Below are positions 1 to 8,603 of a stretch of DNA of 64,000 nucleotides, in pieces (the first letter of the stretch is position 1; every line of letters starts with the position of its first letter). Made by a program: the position numbers and the translations under genes. Below the pieces are notes generated by a model, which saw nothing but the letters and a program-made list of their open reading frames with translations, was not told the DNA's origin and ran no database searches. This stretch comes from Rhodoferax antarcticus ANT.BR (GTDB lineage Bacteria; Pseudomonadota; Gammaproteobacteria; Burkholderiales; Burkholderiaceae_C), in contig NZ_MSYM01000013.1 of assembly GCF_001938565.1 (NCBI RefSeq), positions 931,496 through 995,495 of the forward strand, given 5' to 3'.

Positions 1-840
1 CGCTGGCATTTATTACCCGCAAGACTCGCTCAAGGCGCGCTTGTGTGTGCAGGGCAGGGCGCTGCTGTGTGACTACTGCGCCCAGCGCAGCGTGGGTCAT
101 CTGCGCTGCGGCAAATTCATTGTGGCCACCACGCTAGGGCAGGTGGCAGAACTTCAGCGCATTCAGGATAGGGCCAGCCGCAACGGCGTGACTGACTTGC
201 TGCTGCTAAGTGCTGCCCAAGTTCGGCAGTCGGAGCCAGCGCTGCACTGCGAGGCCGCTTTGTTGTCACCCAGCACAGGTATTGTGGACAGCCCCGCGCT
301 GATGCTTGCTTTGCAAGGTGATCTGGAAAGCGCGGGTGGCGTTTTAGCATTAAATTCGCCTCTAGCCCTTATGCATAAAGCGCGAGCAGCTATAGAATTA
401 GAAGCGGTTGATGGCGCGCAGTTGTGCGCGAGGCTGGTCGTCAACGCGGCGGGCCTGGGTGCAGTGGGTCTGGCCCAGCGCTGCGTTGGCCTTGATGGTT
501 GCCATATTCCTAAAGCGTTTTATGCCAAGGGCAATTACTTCACCTTGACTGGGCGTGCGCCGTTTTCGCACTTGGTGTACCCGGTGTCCGAGGCGAGGCT
601 TTTTATGCCGAGGTGCGCAAGTATTGGCCTGACCTGCGCGGTGGCGCGCTGCAACCCGGCTACGCGGGGATTCGCCCCAAGCTCAGTGGCCCGGGCCAAC
701 CGGCGGCCGATTTTTGGATTCAGGGGCCAGCCGAGCATGGTGTGCCGGGATTGGTCAATCTGCTGGGCATCGAGTCCCCGGGGCTGACCGCCTCTTTGGC
801 GATTGGACAACACGTCCTTGAGTTGTTGACCCAAAAGTGA
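1..840 (+). pseudogene. Broken FAD-dependent oxidoreductase, L-2-hydroxyglutarate oxidase (LhgO)-like; 5' end outside window
   Basis: From base 2 one frame reads GIYYPQDSLKARLCVQG and later CGKFIVAT, matching the middle of LhgO-type FAD oxidoreductases that oxidise L-2-hydroxyglutarate and feed electrons to the respiratory chain. That frame holds to about base 590 (YPVSEA). The family C-terminus then continues in another frame from about 592 to the TGA at 838-840 ([12 protein letters not shown], then [18 protein letters not shown]). Family members carry roughly 40 residues between YPVPE and FYAEVRKYW, so an internal deletion of about 115 bp that also shifts the frame explains both facts. A copy of the 37-bp repeat (358-394) lies in frame inside the first part. 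It is probably a pseudogene; an assembly error at 580-600 is the alternative. Confidence 0.75.
358..394 (+). repeat. 37-bp dispersed repeat, copy 1 (inside the broken oxidoreductase gene)
   Basis: GCCTCTAGCCCTTATGCAT followed by AAAGCGCGAGCAGCTAT. It is read in sense orientation as SPLALMHKARAAI within the oxidoreductase reading frame. Confidence 0.85.
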
Positions 841-865
841 TCGCTGCAGAAGAAGCACCAGACGC

Positions 866-897
866 AAAAAAGCCGTCCTGAGACGGCTTTTTTGCTT
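866..897. terminator. Bidirectional intrinsic terminator
   Basis: An AAAAAAGCCGTC arm, a CTGA loop, and a GACGGCTTTTTT arm give a stem with an A-run before it and a T-run after it. It can end transcription of the oxidoreductase remnant (+) and of rpsT (-). A second hairpin without a T-tail (CGTCCTGATC / CCTCAGGACG, 929-948) lies nearer rpsT. Confidence 0.8.
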
Positions 898-968
898 TTG
901 CTGACAGCGCACCCGTTACAAACGGCGCCGTCCTGATCCCTCAGGACGACGTGCGATTTGCCTAAAAA

Positions 969-1280
969 TTAGGCAGCTGCTGCCACGGGTGCAGCCAAGG
1001 CTTTCACCTTGGCAGACAGGCGGCTCTTATCGCGTGCAGCCTTGTTTTTGTGGAAGATGCCCTTATCAGCCACGGTGTCAACGATGGCTTGCATCTTGCC
1101 AAACAACTCGGTTGCTTTGGCCTTGTCACCCGTCAGAACGGCTTTTTCAACGTTCTTCACCGAGGTGCGGTACTGGGAACGCAGCGAGGTGTTCGCGGCG
1201 TTGATCTTGATGTCTTGGCGGACGCGTTTACGGCCCGACGCCAGGCGCGGGTTCTTCTTTTTGGGTTTTGTAGATGCCAT
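969..1280 (-). CDS. rpsT: 30S ribosomal protein S20
   Basis: The product is 103 aa, basic, and starts [19 protein letters not shown], the S20 signature. S20 binds 16S rRNA early in small-subunit assembly. The length fits betaproteobacterial S20 with a short alanine-rich tail ([11 protein letters not shown]). It starts with ATG and is transcribed divergently from murJ, with 117 bp between the start codons. This rpsT/murJ neighbourhood is common in betaproteobacteria. Confidence 0.97.
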   Translation of the reverse strand: MASTKPKKKNPRLASGRKRVRQDIKINAANTSLRSQYRTSVKNVEKAVLTGDKAKATELFGKMQAIVDTVADKGIFHKNKAARDKSRLSAKVKALAAPVAAAA

Positions 1281-1397
1281 GATTGATGTTCCTTGAGTCT
1301 GTGGATGTTGTCAGCAAAGCCCGTGATTCTAGCAGTCTCAAGCTGGCGCGACCTGTAAAAGCCAGCGCCTGCCGGGCGCACGGCTACACTTTGCCGC

Positions 1398-2963
1398 GTG
1401 AGTCTCTTCAAATCTGCTTCTATCGTCTCTGTGTTGACATTGGTTTCACGCATTACCGGGCTGGTGCGTGAGCTGCTGATTGCGTCGACCTTTGGCGCGT
1501 CTGCCATGACCGACGCCTTCAACGTGGCGTTTCGCATCCCCAACCTGTTCCGGCGGCTTTTTGGCGAAGGCGCGTTCAGCCAGGCGTTTGTGCCGGTGTT
1601 GGCCGCCTCCAAAGCGCAGCAGGGCGACGCTGCCACCCGTCTGGTCATTGACCGCGTGGCCACGGTGCTGGCTTGGGCGTTGCTGGGGTTGAGCGTGATG
1701 GGCGTGCTGGGTGCAGGCGCTCTGGTGTGGCTCATGGCCAGCGGCCTCAAGCAAGACCCACGCGGGTTTGAGGTGGCGGTGGTGATGACGCGCTGGATGT
1801 TTCCGTACATCGCCTTTATGTCGCTGGTGGCCTTGGGTGCGGGCGTGCTCAATACCTGGAAGCGTTTTGCCGTGCCGGCGGCCACGCCGGTGTTGCTCAA
1901 TATCTGCATGATTGCGGCGGCTTGGCTTGGCGCACCGTGGTTCAAATCGATGGGCATCGAGCCAATTTATGCGCTGGCAGGTGGTGTGCTGCTGGGCGGC
2001 ATGGCGCAGCTTGGCGTGCAGTGGTGGGCGTTGAAGCGGCTGGATTTGCAGCCACGCATGAGCGGGCGCTGGTCAGCACTGCGCGAGGCCTGGGCCTGCG
2101 CCGAAACCAAAAACGTGTTGCGCCTGATGGGCCCGGCGCTGCTGGGCGTGAGTGTGGCGCACATCTCGATGCTGATCAACACGCAAATCGCCTCGCACCT
2201 GCGCCCTGGCAGTGTGAGCTGGATCACCTATGCCGACCGGCTGATGGAGTTCCCCACCGCCATGCTGGGCGTGGCCATGGGTGTGGTGCTGATGCCGCAA
2301 CTGGCCCTAGCCCGTGCCAGTGGCGAAAGCGCCAAATACTCGGGCATGCTCGACTGGGGCCTGCGTCTGGTGGCGCTGCTGGCCATTCCGTGTGCGGTGG
2401 CGCTGTTGGTGTTCCCGACGCCGCTGGTGACGGTGCTTTACCACTATGGTGCGATGACTGACTTTGACGTGCAACAAGTCACCTACGCGTTGATGGGCTG
2501 GGGCGTGGGGCTGGTTGGGATTGTGGCTATCAAAGTGCTGGCGCCGGGCTACTACGCCAGCCAGGACACCAAAACCCCGGTGCGCATCGCCGTCGGGGTG
2601 CTGGTGTTTACCCAGTTGCTGAACATCTTTCTGGTGCCGATATTTGCGCATGCGGCGCTGACGCTGTCGATTGGTATCGGTGCCATGGTGAATGCGCTGT
2701 GGCTGCTGGTGGGCTTGATCAAACGTGGCAGTTACAAGCCAGAGCCTGGCTGGGGGGTGTTTCTGATGCAGGTGCTGGCGGGCTGTGTTTTGCTGGCTGT
2801 TTTCCTGATGTGGGCCAATGGGCACTGGAACTGGACTGCCTTGCGCGCTGAGAGCTTTAAGAGAATTTGGCTTCTAGCCCTTATTCTGTCTGCGTCAGCA
2901 GCTATATATTTCGGAGCGGTCGCTGTGGCGGGTTTGCAACTGCGCCAACTCCTGCGCCGGTAG
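1398..2963 (+). CDS. murJ: Lipid II flippase MurJ
   Basis: The product is a 521-aa polytopic inner-membrane protein of the MATE-like MurJ/MviN family, which moves lipid II across the membrane for peptidoglycan synthesis. The N-terminus (SLVSRITGLVRELLIAS-like, then FRIPNLFRRLFGEGAFSQAFVPV) is diagnostic. The start is GTG at 1398 (MSLFKSASIVSV), since no suitable upstream ATG is present. About 14 hydrophobic segments are expected, and the sequence is hydrophobic throughout. Copy 2 of the 37-bp repeat (2869-2905) encodes WLLALILSASAAIY in the last membrane segment, so the C-terminal helix is partly repeat-derived. sirB1 follows after 3 bp. Confidence 0.96.
   Translation: MSLFKSASIVSVLTLVSRITGLVRELLIASTFGASAMTDAFNVAFRIPNLFRRLFGEGAFSQAFVPVLAASKAQQGDAATRLVIDRVATVLAWALLGLSVMGVLGAGALVWLMASGLKQDPRGFEVAVVMTRWMFPYIAFMSLVALGAGVLNTWKRFAVPAATPVLLNICMIAAAWLGAPWFKSMGIEPIYALAGGVLLGGMAQLGVQWWALKRLDLQPRMSGRWSALREAWACAETKNVLRLMGPALLGVSVAHISMLINTQIASHLRPGSVSWITYADRLMEFPTAMLGVAMGVVLMPQLALARASGESAKYSGMLDWGLRLVALLAIPCAVALLVFPTPLVTVLYHYGAMTDFDVQQVTYALMGWGVGLVGIVAIKVLAPGYYASQDTKTPVRIAVGVLVFTQLLNIFLVPIFAHAALTLSIGIGAMVNALWLLVGLIKRGSYKPEPGWGVFLMQVLAGCVLLAVFLMWANGHWNWTALRAESFKRIWLLALILSASAAIYFGAVAVAGLQLRQLLRR
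2869..2905 (+). repeat. 37-bp dispersed repeat, copy 2 (inside murJ)
   Basis: GGCTTCTAGCCCTTATTCTG followed by TCTGCGTCAGCAGCTAT. It is read in sense orientation as LLALILSASAAI in the last membrane segment of MurJ. Confidence 0.8.
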
Positions 2964-2966
2964 ACA

Positions 2967-3827
2967 ATGTCTCACATGAATCTATGTCTGAACGTCCCCA
3001 CACCGCTGGAGTATTTTGCCTCGCTGGTGCATACCGATGCCGAGTTTGCGCTGCTGGAGGCCGCCGTAAGCCTGGCGCAGGACGAGTACCCTGACATCAG
3101 CGTGCAGCAGGTGCTGGGGGAAGTAGACCAGCTGCTGGCGCGCCTGCAGCGCCGCCTGCCCCTTGATGCCGGCCCGCTGCAAAAACTGCGCTTGCTCAAC
3201 CAGTTTGTTTACCGCGACCTGAATTTCGCCGGTAACTTCAACAACTACTCAGACCCCGACAACAGCTATGTCCATGTGGTGCTGCGCACCCGCTTGGCCA
3301 TTCCGATCTCGATGGCCGTGATCTGGCTGGAGTTGGCGCAAGGCATTGGCCTGAAAGCGCGCGGCGTGTCGTTTCCGGGGCATTTCATGGTCAAGGTCAA
3401 CATGACCGAAGGCCAGGTAGTAATTGACCCGCTCACCGGCCAGTCGCTCAGCCGCGAGGAACTGGCCGAGCGTGTCGAGCCGTACCGCAGCCTGGCCAGC
3501 CTGGTGGACGAGCAAGAAGTGCCGCTGGGCCTCTACCTGCAAGCCGCCAAGCCGCGCGACATCATTGCCCGCATGCTGCACAACCTGAAAGAGATTCACG
3601 CTGTGCAGGAAGACTGGCACCGCCTGATCACTGTTCAAGACCGCCTGATTGTGCTCATGCCGCAAGCCTGGCCCGAGTACCGCGACCGCGGCCTGGCCCA
3701 TGCCGAAGCCGGCCACCCCGGCCATGCGCTGGAAGACCTGGAAACCTATCTGGCCAACGCCGGGGTGACCAACGACCGCTCGGCGATTGCTGCCCGCGCA
3801 GCAGAACTGCGCCGCGCCACGCACTGA
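2967..3827 (+). CDS. SirB1-family protein (transglutaminase-like plus TPR-like)
   Basis: The product is 286 aa. Residues about 35-190 form the SirB1 N-terminal transglutaminase-like domain (FVYRDLNFAGNFNNYSDP, then LAIPISMAVIWLELAQGIGL and GVSFPGHFMVK). The C-terminal part is helical and TPR-like (AWPEYRDRGLAHAEAGHPG). The molecular role of the family is unsettled. Gene order with murJ is typical of Comamonadaceae. The ATG at 2967 lies 3 bp after the murJ stop; internal ATGs at 2976 or 2988 are possible but less likely given the spacing. Confidence 0.85.
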   Translation: MSHMNLCLNVPTPLEYFASLVHTDAEFALLEAAVSLAQDEYPDISVQQVLGEVDQLLARLQRRLPLDAGPLQKLRLLNQFVYRDLNFAGNFNNYSDPDNSYVHVVLRTRLAIPISMAVIWLELAQGIGLKARGVSFPGHFMVKVNMTEGQVVIDPLTGQSLSREELAERVEPYRSLASLVDEQEVPLGLYLQAAKPRDIIARMLHNLKEIHAVQEDWHRLITVQDRLIVLMPQAWPEYRDRGLAHAEAGHPGHALEDLETYLANAGVTNDRSAIAARAAELRRATH

Positions 3828-4011
3828 GCGGGCTGGCCGATGCGCGCGATTGTTAACAACGATTCCTGGTGTTTGTGTCAACGTCGGCCGAAGTGTCTGC
3901 AACGGTGGTTTGACCGCTCACCGGCTCATCCGTCATGACGCCTCAGTCACCACAGTGGCGCTTAAAACGCAGCTACAAGTGCCACCATTGCCCCAGAAGT
4001 TAGAAGCTCGA

Positions 4012-4254
4012 ACCGGTTGTTGTGAATCCAATCGTTTGAAGCATGGCATGGATTTTGTTGACGCGCAGAGTCTTTAGGGCGATCCGATGCTGCTGGAGAT
4101 CCCGGCAGAAACTGACGATGAACCGCGCTTTCTCGCCATAGGGCGGATCGACGCCAAACACTGGTCGGCGGTTTTGACCTAACGTGGCGTCAACATCCGG
4201 TTGATTTCCGTTCGTCGCTCACGCACTGAAGAGGTAGCACTTTATGAAAGCTGA
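4012..4254 (+). pseudogene. Decayed BrnT-type toxin gene
   Basis: One frame reads ESNRLKHGMDFVDAQSL, stop (TAG 4075-4077), GDPMLLEIPAETDDEPRF, LAIGRIDAKHWSAVLT, stop (TAA), RGVNIRLISVRRSRTEE and VALYES, then TGA at 4252-4254. This is the BrnT ribonuclease toxin family, with the usual KHG.DF, DEPRF..IGRI and RRA/SRTEE blocks. Two in-frame stops and the lack of a recognisable N-terminus show that it cannot make toxin. Its end overlaps the start of the downstream antitoxin gene by 11 bp, the normal brnT-brnA arrangement. I recognise nothing in the 180 bp between sirB1 and this remnant. Confidence 0.85.
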
Positions 4255-4555
4255 AAAATTTGAGCATCAGTTTGATGACGGGCTTGACGTCACCGCTTCT
4301 TTGGACTTGTCCAAGGCAAAACGTGTGCTGCAGACGCAAAAACGGGTGAACGTTGATTTTCCAACCTGGATGATTGATTCCCTGGACCGCGAAGCCAGCA
4401 AGCTCGGTGTGACTAGGCAGTCGGTGATCAAGGTCTGGTTGGCCGGGCGCAGGCTCAATTCGCGTGGTGTGAAAGGTGGCGCACCAACACAAGTGGTGAA
4501 ACACGGCAACCAGCAAACCTGCACCGTCACCCGCGAGCAAGCCGGAGAACGGTAA
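4244..4555 (+). CDS. BrnA/CopG-type antitoxin, orphan
   Basis: The product is 103 aa. Residues 1-68 match CopG-like antitoxins paired with BrnT (LDLSKAKR, KRVNVDFPTWMIDSLDREA, LGVTRQSVIKVWLA), a ribbon-helix-helix DNA-binding fold that represses its own operon and neutralises toxin. After VWLA the family normally ends within about 10 residues. Here it runs another 35 residues (GRRLNSRGVKGG onward) with no resemblance to the family, suggesting a shifted or lost stop. The upstream toxin is dead, so this antitoxin has no cognate toxin in the window. Confidence 0.8.
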   Translation: MKAEKFEHQFDDGLDVTASLDLSKAKRVLQTQKRVNVDFPTWMIDSLDREASKLGVTRQSVIKVWLAGRRLNSRGVKGGAPTQVVKHGNQQTCTVTREQAGER

Positions 4556-4599
4556 CCCCACCGCCCGCCTGGCGGCACATCAAAGTTATATGAATTATT

Positions 4600-4636
4600 G
4601 CCTTCTAGCCCTTATAGATAAAGCGCTAGTAGCTAT
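4600..4636 (+). repeat. 37-bp dispersed repeat, copy 3 (brnA-purM intergenic)
   Basis: GCCTTCTAGCCCTTATAGAT then AAAGCGCTAGTAGCTAT. This is one of the copies closest to consensus. CTAGCCCTTAT can pair with ATAAAGCGCTAG apart from one C/C mismatch and one bulged A, giving a hairpin with a TAGCTAT tail. Confidence 0.9.
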
Positions 4637-4689
4637 TTAGTCGATAGCAAAAAAGCTCAGCCAGGCGCCAGGCTGCCAAGCGGAAAAGC

Positions 4690-5766
4690 TTAGCCCACCA
4701 CCACCGCAGCGCCGTCGCCTATTGGCGCAATCACGCCAATCTCATACACCGTCTCACCCGCAGCGCGCAGGGTGGCGGCGCAGGCGGGGGCTTGGGCGGC
4801 ATCTATCACCACCACCATGCCAATGCCGTTGTTGAAGGTGCGGTTCATCTCGATATCGTCAATGCCGGCCGTGGCTTGCAACCAGGCAAACAGTTCGGTT
4901 TGTGGCCAGCTGTCTTTTTTTAGATGTGCGGCCATGCCTTCGGGCAGCACGCGGGGGATGTTTTCCAGCAGGCCGCCACCAGTGATGTGGGCCAGCGCTT
5001 TGATGCCTGAAGACGACCCAGGGGTCGTGGGGTGCGCCGCCAACGCCGCCAGCATGTTTTTCACATACAGGCGGGTGGGTTCCATCAGCGCTTGCTTAAA
5101 GGGTTTGCCGTCCAGCATGGCCGGAACGGTGCCTGCTTTTTCTGCGCGCTCAATGCATTTGCGCACCAGGCTGAAGCCGTTGGAGTGCACGCCGCTGCTG
5201 GCCAGGCCCAGCACCACGTCGCCGGGTTTCACGTCAGCGCCAGTCAGAATCTTGGATTTCTCGACCGCACCGACGGCAAAACCGGCCAGATCGTATTCAC
5301 CGGCCGGGTACATGCCGGGCATCTCGGCGGTTTCGCCGCCAATCAGCGCGCAGCCAGACAGCTCGCAGCCTTTGGCAATGCCGCCCACCACGGCGGCGGC
5401 GGTGTCCACGTCGAGCTTGCCGCAGGCAAAGTAGTCCAGAAAAAACAGCGGTTCAGCGCCTTGCACTAGCACGTCGTTCACGCTCATAGCCACCAGGTCA
5501 ATGCCCACGGTGTCGTGCATTTGCCACTCAAACGCCAGTTTCAGCTTGGTGCCCACGCCGTCGGTGCCGCTCACCAGCACCGGCTCTTTGTAGCGCTTGG
5601 GCACTTCAAATAGCGCGCCAAAGCCACCAATACCGGCCAACACACCTTCGCGCATGGTTTTTTTGGCCAGAGGTTTGATGCGCTCCACCAGCGCGTCGCC
5701 AGCGTCAATGTCAACGCCTGCGTCTTTGTAGGAGAGGGCGGTGATGGGGGTGTTTGAAGTGGTCAT
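4690..5766 (-). CDS. purM: Phosphoribosylformylglycinamidine cyclo-ligase (AIR synthetase)
   Basis: PurM closes the imidazole ring in de novo purine synthesis, converting FGAM plus ATP to AIR. The 358-aa product starts [19 protein letters not shown], and the [11 protein letters not shown] block is the PurM N-terminal signature. [16 protein letters not shown] and [15 protein letters not shown] are ATP and substrate loops. An in-frame ATG 30 bp upstream would add ten residues ([10 protein letters not shown]) that the family lacks, so 5766 is preferred. It is a single gene on this strand, facing away from the perM-like gene. Confidence 0.96.
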   Translation of the reverse strand: MTTSNTPITALSYKDAGVDIDAGDALVERIKPLAKKTMREGVLAGIGGFGALFEVPKRYKEPVLVSGTDGVGTKLKLAFEWQMHDTVGIDLVAMSVNDVLVQGAEPLFFLDYFACGKLDVDTAAAVVGGIAKGCELSGCALIGGETAEMPGMYPAGEYDLAGFAVGAVEKSKILTGADVKPGDVVLGLASSGVHSNGFSLVRKCIERAEKAGTVPAMLDGKPFKQALMEPTRLYVKNMLAALAAHPTTPGSSSGIKALAHITGGGLLENIPRVLPEGMAAHLKKDSWPQTELFAWLQATAGIDDIEMNRTFNNGIGMVVVIDAAQAPACAATLRAAGETVYEIGVIAPIGDGAAVVVG

Positions 5767-5897
5767 GAGGTGGTTCTGGTGCAAAAAAGCGGTCATAAAT
5801 CCGGTAACGAGCCGGGTGCCACTGCGCCGCGGGCGGGGCCGATAGAATTTACGCAGATTTTAAGGGTACGGCCCCCCGCCGGTTTTTCGGTTATTTG

Positions 5898-6983
5898 ATG
5901 CAATTCACCTCCACTCAGAAAAGGGCAGCGGCCTGGTTGGCGTTCTTGATCGGCTTTGTGCTGTTGCTATGGCTGCTGGCCCCGGTGCTGACACCGTTTG
6001 TGGTGGCGGCCATCCTGGCCTATGCGCTTACGCCGGTGGTGGACTGGCTGGATGACCTGGGCCGCGGGCGCATTCCACGCCTGCTGGCGGTGGTGTTGGT
6101 GGAACTGGTGTTTTTGCTGCTGCTACTGGCCTTGCTGCTGCTGGTGGTGCCGATTCTGGTGAAACAACTGCCGCTGCTGCGTGAACAGGTGCCGCCGCTG
6201 CTGGATCGCTTTAACGGCTTTTTGCAGCCCCTTTTGTCGCAGTTTGGTCTGCATGTGGCGCTGGATGTGGCCGGGCTCAAGGCCTTTGCCACGGAGCACC
6301 TCAACGCGAATTTTCAGGACAGCCTGGGGCGTTTGCTGGAGTCGGCCAAGTTTGGGGGCAGTGTGGCGCTGTCGGTGTTGGGCAACGCGGTGCTGATTCC
6401 AGTGGTGCTGTTTTACCTGTTGATGGAGTGGCGTCGGTTCATGGCGCTGTTGCTGAACCTGGTGCCGCCGCGCCTGCGCGCAGGGGTTGACAGTTTCACC
6501 CAAGACGCCGATGGCGTGCTGGGCCAGTATCTGCGCGGGCAACTGCTGGTGATGGCGGTGCTGGCGGTGTATTACAGCGTGGGTTTGGCGCTGTTTGGGT
6601 TGGACCTGGCGCTGCCGATTGGGGTGTTTACCGGGCTGGCAGTGGCGATTCCGTACCTGGGTTTTGGGCTCGGTCTGGTGATGGCACTGCTGGCAGGTTT
6701 TCTGGAGTTTTCTACGCAGGCTGGGCATATCAGCGCCTGGGTGATGGTGGCCGTGGTCTACGGGCTGGGTCAGTTGGGGGAAAGTTTTTTCCTCACCCCG
6801 CGGTTGGTGGGTGAGCGCATGGGCCTGCATCCGGTGGTGGTTATTTTTGCGCTGCTGGCGTTTGGCCATTTGCTGGGCTTTGTCGGCGTGCTGATTGCGC
6901 TGCCGTTGAGCGCCGTGCTGCTGGTGGCTGGGCGCCGCCTTCGCAGCACCTATTTGGACAGTGCGCTATACCGCGAATCTTGA
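5898..6983 (+). CDS. AI-2E family transporter (PerM/YdiK-type membrane protein)
   Basis: The product is about 361 aa with a hydrophobic N-terminal pair (LAFLIGFVLLLWLLAPVL, PFVVAAILAYALTPVVDWL), a cytosolic middle part and a C-terminal bundle including IPYLGFGLGLVMALLAGFLE, the layout of the AI-2E exporter/PerM family. Substrates differ within the family, so none is assigned. ATG 5898 is chosen; a TTG one codon upstream is possible. The purM-perM-hda order is typical for Comamonadaceae. The stop codon (6981-6983) touches the left arm of a long inverted repeat. Confidence 0.85.
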   Translation: MQFTSTQKRAAAWLAFLIGFVLLLWLLAPVLTPFVVAAILAYALTPVVDWLDDLGRGRIPRLLAVVLVELVFLLLLLALLLLVVPILVKQLPLLREQVPPLLDRFNGFLQPLLSQFGLHVALDVAGLKAFATEHLNANFQDSLGRLLESAKFGGSVALSVLGNAVLIPVVLFYLLMEWRRFMALLLNLVPPRLRAGVDSFTQDADGVLGQYLRGQLLVMAVLAVYYSVGLALFGLDLALPIGVFTGLAVAIPYLGFGLGLVMALLAGFLEFSTQAGHISAWVMVAVVYGLGQLGESFFLTPRLVGERMGLHPVVVIFALLAFGHLLGFVGVLIALPLSAVLLVAGRRLRSTYLDSALYRES

Positions 6984-7103
6984 TCCTGGATTCCTCAGTT
7001 GACCGCTTTTTGATATCACCCACTTCTTATGAAAATTGATGGTTTGAGCGTTGTTTTGATTCACCTTTTGGGTGGCAGCGCGTCCAACTGAGGGATCCAG
7101 GAT
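6983..7103. repeat. 121-bp element with about 21-bp terminal inverted repeats between perM-like gene and hda
   Basis: The left arm 6983-7003 (ATCCTGGATTCCTCAGTTG...) and right arm 7082-7103 (...CAACTGAGGGATCCAGGAT) are inverted copies differing at one base plus one extra base. A nested CACCCA / TGGGTG pair (about 7017-7022 and 7070-7075) would extend the fold. The left arm starts at the stop of the upstream gene, and the right arm contains the GAGG ribosome-binding site of hda and ends inside its start codon. It could be a small non-autonomous mobile element or a leader hairpin that controls hda translation. Confidence 0.7.
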
Positions 7104-7794
7104 GATGAAACAGCTGGTGCTAGACATGGGCTTGGGCAAGGGGCCGAGCCTGAGTAATTTTTGCGTTGGCCCCAACGCAGCGGCGCAGGAGCATTTGCAA
7201 CTCTGGCTGGGCCAGCCGAGCCACGCAGCCGTGCCGCGCTCCCCGGTGCCCACCTACCTGTGGGGCTCGAGCGGCTGTGGTAAGTCGCACCTGCTGCACG
7301 CGGTGCGCAGCGCCTTGCAGGCACAGGGTCAGCGGGTGGGTTGGCTCAATGCAACTACTTCTGTAGCGGATGAGTTCGATAATGCCTGGGTTGCAGTGCT
7401 ATTGGACGATGTGCATGCGTTTGACGCGGCGCAGCAGCAGGCGGCTTTCAACTGGTTTGTGAACGCCCAGACGCAGCCCATTGCCGTGCTGGCGGCAGGC
7501 AATTTGCCCCCGGCAGATTTGCAGCTGCGCGACGATTTGCGCACCCGCCTGGGCTGGGGCCATGTGTTTGCCTTGCAGACCCTTGACGACACCCAACGCC
7601 GCGAGGTGCTTCGCGCCAACGCCCTGGCACGCGGCATTGCTTTAAGTGACGAGGTGATGGACTTCATGCTGACGCGTTTCAGCCGCGATCTGGGCAGCCT
7701 GATCGAACTGCTGGACCTGATGGACGGCTACGCCCTGCAAACCCAACGCGCCATCACCATTCCCCTGATCAAAACCATGATGGACAACGCATGA
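7102..7794 (+). CDS. hda: DnaA regulatory inactivator Hda
   Basis: The product is 230 aa, homologous to the AAA+ domain III of DnaA. Hda binds the beta clamp and stimulates ATP hydrolysis by DnaA after initiation. The N-terminus KQLVLDMGLGKGPSLSNF includes the QL.LD clamp-binding motif. LWGSSGCGKSHLL is the Walker A loop and AVLLDDVHAFD the Walker B. ATG 7102 and 7105 are adjacent and both usable. The stop overlaps the next start (ATGA), so the HAD gene is co-translated. The ribosome-binding site lies in an inverted repeat arm. Confidence 0.92.
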   Translation: MMKQLVLDMGLGKGPSLSNFCVGPNAAAQEHLQLWLGQPSHAAVPRSPVPTYLWGSSGCGKSHLLHAVRSALQAQGQRVGWLNATTSVADEFDNAWVAVLLDDVHAFDAAQQQAAFNWFVNAQTQPIAVLAAGNLPPADLQLRDDLRTRLGWGHVFALQTLDDTQRREVLRANALARGIALSDEVMDFMLTRFSRDLGSLIELLDLMDGYALQTQRAITIPLIKTMMDNA

Positions 7795-8513
7795 CTATGA
7801 ATAAACCGAACGCAGCACATGAAGTGACAAGCGCGGGCGTGACAAGACTGGCTCTTTTCGACCTGGACCACACCCTGATCCCCGCTGACTCCGACTACGA
7901 GTGGGGCGTGTTTACCACCGCGCTGGGCTGGAACGACGCGGCAGACTTTGCCATCCAAAACGATGTTTTTTACCGCCAATACAAGGCAGGCACGCTCGAT
8001 ATTCACGCGTACGTCCGTTTTGCCACGCGTGCCATTCGCCAGCAAGGCGCTATTAAATCAGAAGCTGCTCACGCAGATTTCATGAGGGCTGTGGTGCTAA
8101 AAGTCATTCAACCGCAGGCCCGGCAGCTGGTGCAAGAGCATCAGGCAGCGGGCGATGCGGTGGTTATCGTCACCGCCACCAATGAATTTGTGACGCGCCC
8201 GATTGCCACCGCCTTCTGCGTGCCTGAGCTGATTGCCATCAACCTCGCGCGCGATCCGGACACTGGCTGGTTTACTGGCGAAATTGACGGTGTTCCTTCG
8301 TTTCGTGAAGGCAAGGTGGCGCGCGTAGAGCAGTGGCTGGCCAACCGCCAACTGGGCTGGGGCGATGTGCAGAGCACGTTTTACTCGGACTCGATCAATG
8401 ACCTGCCGTTGCTTGAGCACGTGACCCACCCGGTGGCCACCAACCCCGACGACCGCCTGCGCGCGATTGCCCTGGAGCGCGGCTGGCGCATACTTGAGCT
8501 TTTTAAAGACTGA
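7791..8513 (+). CDS. HAD-superfamily IB phosphatase (SerB/CicA-like)
   Basis: The product is 240 aa. HAD motif I is LALFDLDHTLIPADSD, motif II VVIVTATNEF, and motif III/IV K178-region FREGKVARVEQW with FYSDSINDLPLL. This is the IB class that includes phosphoserine phosphatase-like enzymes; the substrate is not evident. The ATGA overlap with hda and the following pcnB-folK are a conserved betaproteobacterial order. A degenerate antisense copy of the 37-bp repeat (8058-8098) appears to encode AIKSEAAHADFMRAVV in the cap region. Confidence 0.85.
   Translation: MTMNKPNAAHEVTSAGVTRLALFDLDHTLIPADSDYEWGVFTTALGWNDAADFAIQNDVFYRQYKAGTLDIHAYVRFATRAIRQQGAIKSEAAHADFMRAVVLKVIQPQARQLVQEHQAAGDAVVIVTATNEFVTRPIATAFCVPELIAINLARDPDTGWFTGEIDGVPSFREGKVARVEQWLANRQLGWGDVQSTFYSDSINDLPLLEHVTHPVATNPDDRLRAIALERGWRILELFKD
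8058..8098 (-). repeat. 37-bp dispersed repeat, degenerate copy 4 (inside HAD gene)
   Basis: On the minus strand it reads CAGCCCTCATGAAAT, CTGCGTGAGCAGCTTC, aligning over its length with the consensus but with more mismatches than other copies. It is translated on the opposite strand as AIKSEAAHADFMRA. The assignment is tentative. Confidence 0.5.
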
Positions 8514-8603
8514 CCTGAACGCGCGGGCTGTTTTGCCAGACGTGAACCGCCATTTAGCCAAGCACCATCGTGCATTCAGAAAAATGACGAACTACCCACA
8601 ACA

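Noticed and set aside
7345..7405. Weak similarity of an hda segment (CAACTACTTCTGTAGC) to the repeat
   Set aside because: The encoded residues match Hda relatives without an insertion and alignment is poor.
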